Below are positions 39,606 through 40,728 of a stretch of DNA of 40,728 nt, one piece after another. A program made the position numbers and the translations under genes. The stretch is from Faecalibacterium sp. An121. Lineage in GTDB: Bacteria; Bacillota; Clostridia; Oscillospirales; Ruminococcaceae. A model generated the notes under the pieces. It was not told where the DNA came from and did no database searches. It saw only the letters and a list, made by a program, of their open reading frames with translations. Position 1 is the stretch's first letter. Each line of letters opens with the position of its first letter. The stretch is from the NCBI RefSeq assembly GCF_002160915.1, contig NZ_NFLM01000022.1, forward strand, positions 1-40,728, given 5' to 3'.

Positions 39606-40493
39606 ATGATCTGCCGCAGTGAAAAAGTCCGTCTGGCCCTGACCGCCCTGGCCCTGCTGGGGGGCAATGCGCTTTACTCTTTGGTGGTGGCAGTCTTTCT
39701 GGAGCCGTCGGGCCTGATCACCGGAGGGGCCACCGGCATTGCACTGGCCGTCAACCGGCTGGCCGGGCTGCCGGTGTCCGGTGTGATGCTGGTCATCAAT
39801 GTGGCCATGCTGCTGGTGGGCTGGGCGCTGCTGGGACGGCGTTTTGCCCTGTCCACGCTGGCCAGCAGCTTTTTGTCCCCCCTGACCCTGGCGCTGTGGG
39901 AGCGGCTGCTGGCGGGCTATGTCCTGACCCAGGATCTGCTGCTCTGCGCGCTGTTTGCCGGGGTGGGCATTGGCACGGCCCTGGGTATGGTGATCCGGGT
40001 AGGCGGCTCCACCGGCGGTATGGATATCCCGCCCCTGGTGCTGCAAAAATATTTCCGGCTGCCGGTGCCGATTACCATGAGCGTGATGGATCTGATGATC
40101 CTGCTGGCCCAGGCGGTGTCCAGCCCCAAGGAACAGGTGCTGTACGGCATCGTCCTGGTGTTCGTCTACACCGTCGTGCTGGATAAGGTGATCCTGATGG
40201 GCCGGCATCGGGTGGAGGTCAAGATCATCAGCGCCCACACCGACGAACTGCGGTCGATGATCCTGTCCGAGGTGGACCGGGGGGTCACCCTGCTGCAAGG
40301 GGAGGGCGGATATCTGCGCCAGCCCTGCCAGCTTCTGATGACGGTGATCTCCAGCCGGGAGCTGCCCCGCCTGGAACGGCTGGTCCATGCCATCGACCCG
40401 GCCTGTTTCATGGTGGTCAGCGAAGCCAGCGAGGTGCACGGCCGCGGCTTCACCCTGGCCGACGACGGCCCCGCCCCCAGGGACGGCCGATGA
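39606..40493 (+). CDS. YitT family membrane protein (DUF161/DUF2179)
   Basis: A 295-residue protein. Residues 1-190 hold five to six membrane helices with the family's glycine-rich blocks EPSGLITGGATGIAL and GGSTGGMDI. Residues 200-290 form the soluble DUF2179 domain (VEVKIISAHTDELRSMI; RGVTLLQGEGGY; VSEASEVHGRGF). YitT proteins are widespread in Firmicutes and of unknown function; the DUF2179 part is thought to bind a ligand. The start ATG 39606 has GGAAGGAGGT before it, with in-frame sequence upstream lying in the repeat copy. Single gene followed by a terminator. Confidence 0.9.
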   Translation: MICRSEKVRLALTALALLGGNALYSLVVAVFLEPSGLITGGATGIALAVNRLAGLPVSGVMLVINVAMLLVGWALLGRRFALSTLASSFLSPLTLALWERLLAGYVLTQDLLLCALFAGVGIGTALGMVIRVGGSTGGMDIPPLVLQKYFRLPVPITMSVMDLMILLAQAVSSPKEQVLYGIVLVFVYTVVLDKVILMGRHRVEVKIISAHTDELRSMILSEVDRGVTLLQGEGGYLRQPCQLLMTVISSRELPRLERLVHAIDPACFMVVSEASEVHGRGFTLADDGPAPRDGR

Positions 40494-40514
40494 GATCGAC
40501 CCTTCACGACACAA

Positions 40515-40543
40515 AAAGCGCACGCGAAAGCGTGCGCTTTTTT
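40515..40543 (+). terminator. Terminator of the YitT gene
   Basis: AAAGCGCACGC pairs with GCGTGCGCTTT around a GAAA tetraloop, followed by TTTT, about 22 bases past the stop. Confidence 0.92.
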
Positions 40544-40628
40544 GCTGCCTCCAGATCCCCGGCGCCCAAAGTTAGGGAATGCGAACTAAAGAAAATAAAG
40601 AAAAATGGGCAAAAATGAAAATTGGGTC

Positions 40629-40728
40629 TTGACACCGGGGGGGGGTATGTTATGATAGGCACACAAAGGAAAGGACCTTCCTTTGAACCTGTTTTGGGTC
40701 TCTATCTTTTATACACCATAAGGAGGAA
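40629..40728 (+). promoter_or_regulatory. Promoter and leader of a gene starting just beyond the window
   Basis: TTGACA-16 bp-TATGAT (40629-40656). The spacer contains a run of nine G. The leader has an AAAGGAAAGGACCTTCCTTT inverted repeat (about 40666-40685), and the window ends in AAGGAGGAA, a perfect ribosome binding site, so the start codon should lie 5-10 bases outside. A TTAG...CTAA inverted pair at 40572-40589 might be an operator, but this is weak. Confidence 0.7.

Noticed and set aside
40572-40589. DtxR/Fur-type operator before the last promoter
   Set aside because: Only the outer TTAG/CTAA tetramers are symmetric and the centre does not fit either consensus.

Overview
The window looks like the chromosome of a GC-rich, anaerobic gut Firmicute of the Oscillospirales (Faecalibacterium/Gemmiger/Subdoligranulum type). 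This is inferred from high GC with strong AGGAGG-type ribosome binding sites, clustered Fe-S, rubrerythrin and FMN proteins, an iron alcohol dehydrogenase, a choloylglycine-hydrolase family enzyme and a Spo0A-type DNA-binding domain. No rRNA or marker gene fixes the genus.

Layout. 1-3.2 kb: tail of an upstream gene, an XRE regulator, then a MYG1 family gene overlapping a GIY-YIG/GNAT fusion. 3.2-10.3 kb: a LysR-linked redox group (secreted alpha/beta hydrolase, aldo/keto reductases, flavin reductase, Fe-alcohol dehydrogenase) in which three promoters share one upstream box. Several genes here are decayed by internal deletions, including relics of a beta-glucoside PTS permease and a 6-phospho-beta-glucosidase. 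10.6-15.6 kb: an AT-richer glycan module (two GT4 glycosyltransferases, a membrane acyltransferase, a radical SAM protein). 15.6-19.5 kb: an AT-rich accessory stretch with an IS256-type transposase remnant, a MITE-like repeat, a stand-alone Spo0A C-terminal domain, a MazG-like pyrophosphohydrolase, and a class I lanthipeptide precursor between two near-duplicate CPBP membrane proteases, one frameshifted at a slippery site.

19.8-28.1 kb: tRNA-Ser(CGA) and a complete arginine operon, argG-argH-argC-argJ-argB-argD-argF, read leftward from a promoter with ARG-box-like sites upstream. ArgJ recycles the acetyl group, so the path from glutamate to arginine needs only carbamoyl phosphate from elsewhere. 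28.2-31.8 kb: cyclophilin, ferredoxin plus rubredoxin/rubrerythrin pair, FMN-binding lipoprotein. 31.9-35.1 kb: methionine synthase split into a reactivation protein and MetH. 35.1-40.7 kb: a structured RNA candidate, LrgA/LrgB, a choloylglycine-hydrolase family enzyme, a GltD-like oxidoreductase, a short promoter-terminator unit, a YitT family protein, and the promoter and leader of a gene that starts just beyond the window.

The most novel items are the orphan lanthipeptide precursor with its tandem CPBP proteases, the three-promoter box next to the LysR gene, a four-copy MITE-like repeat family, and an ArgF that lacks the usual ornithine-binding loop motif. The window contains no lanthionine synthetase, no intact transposase and no CRISPR array.
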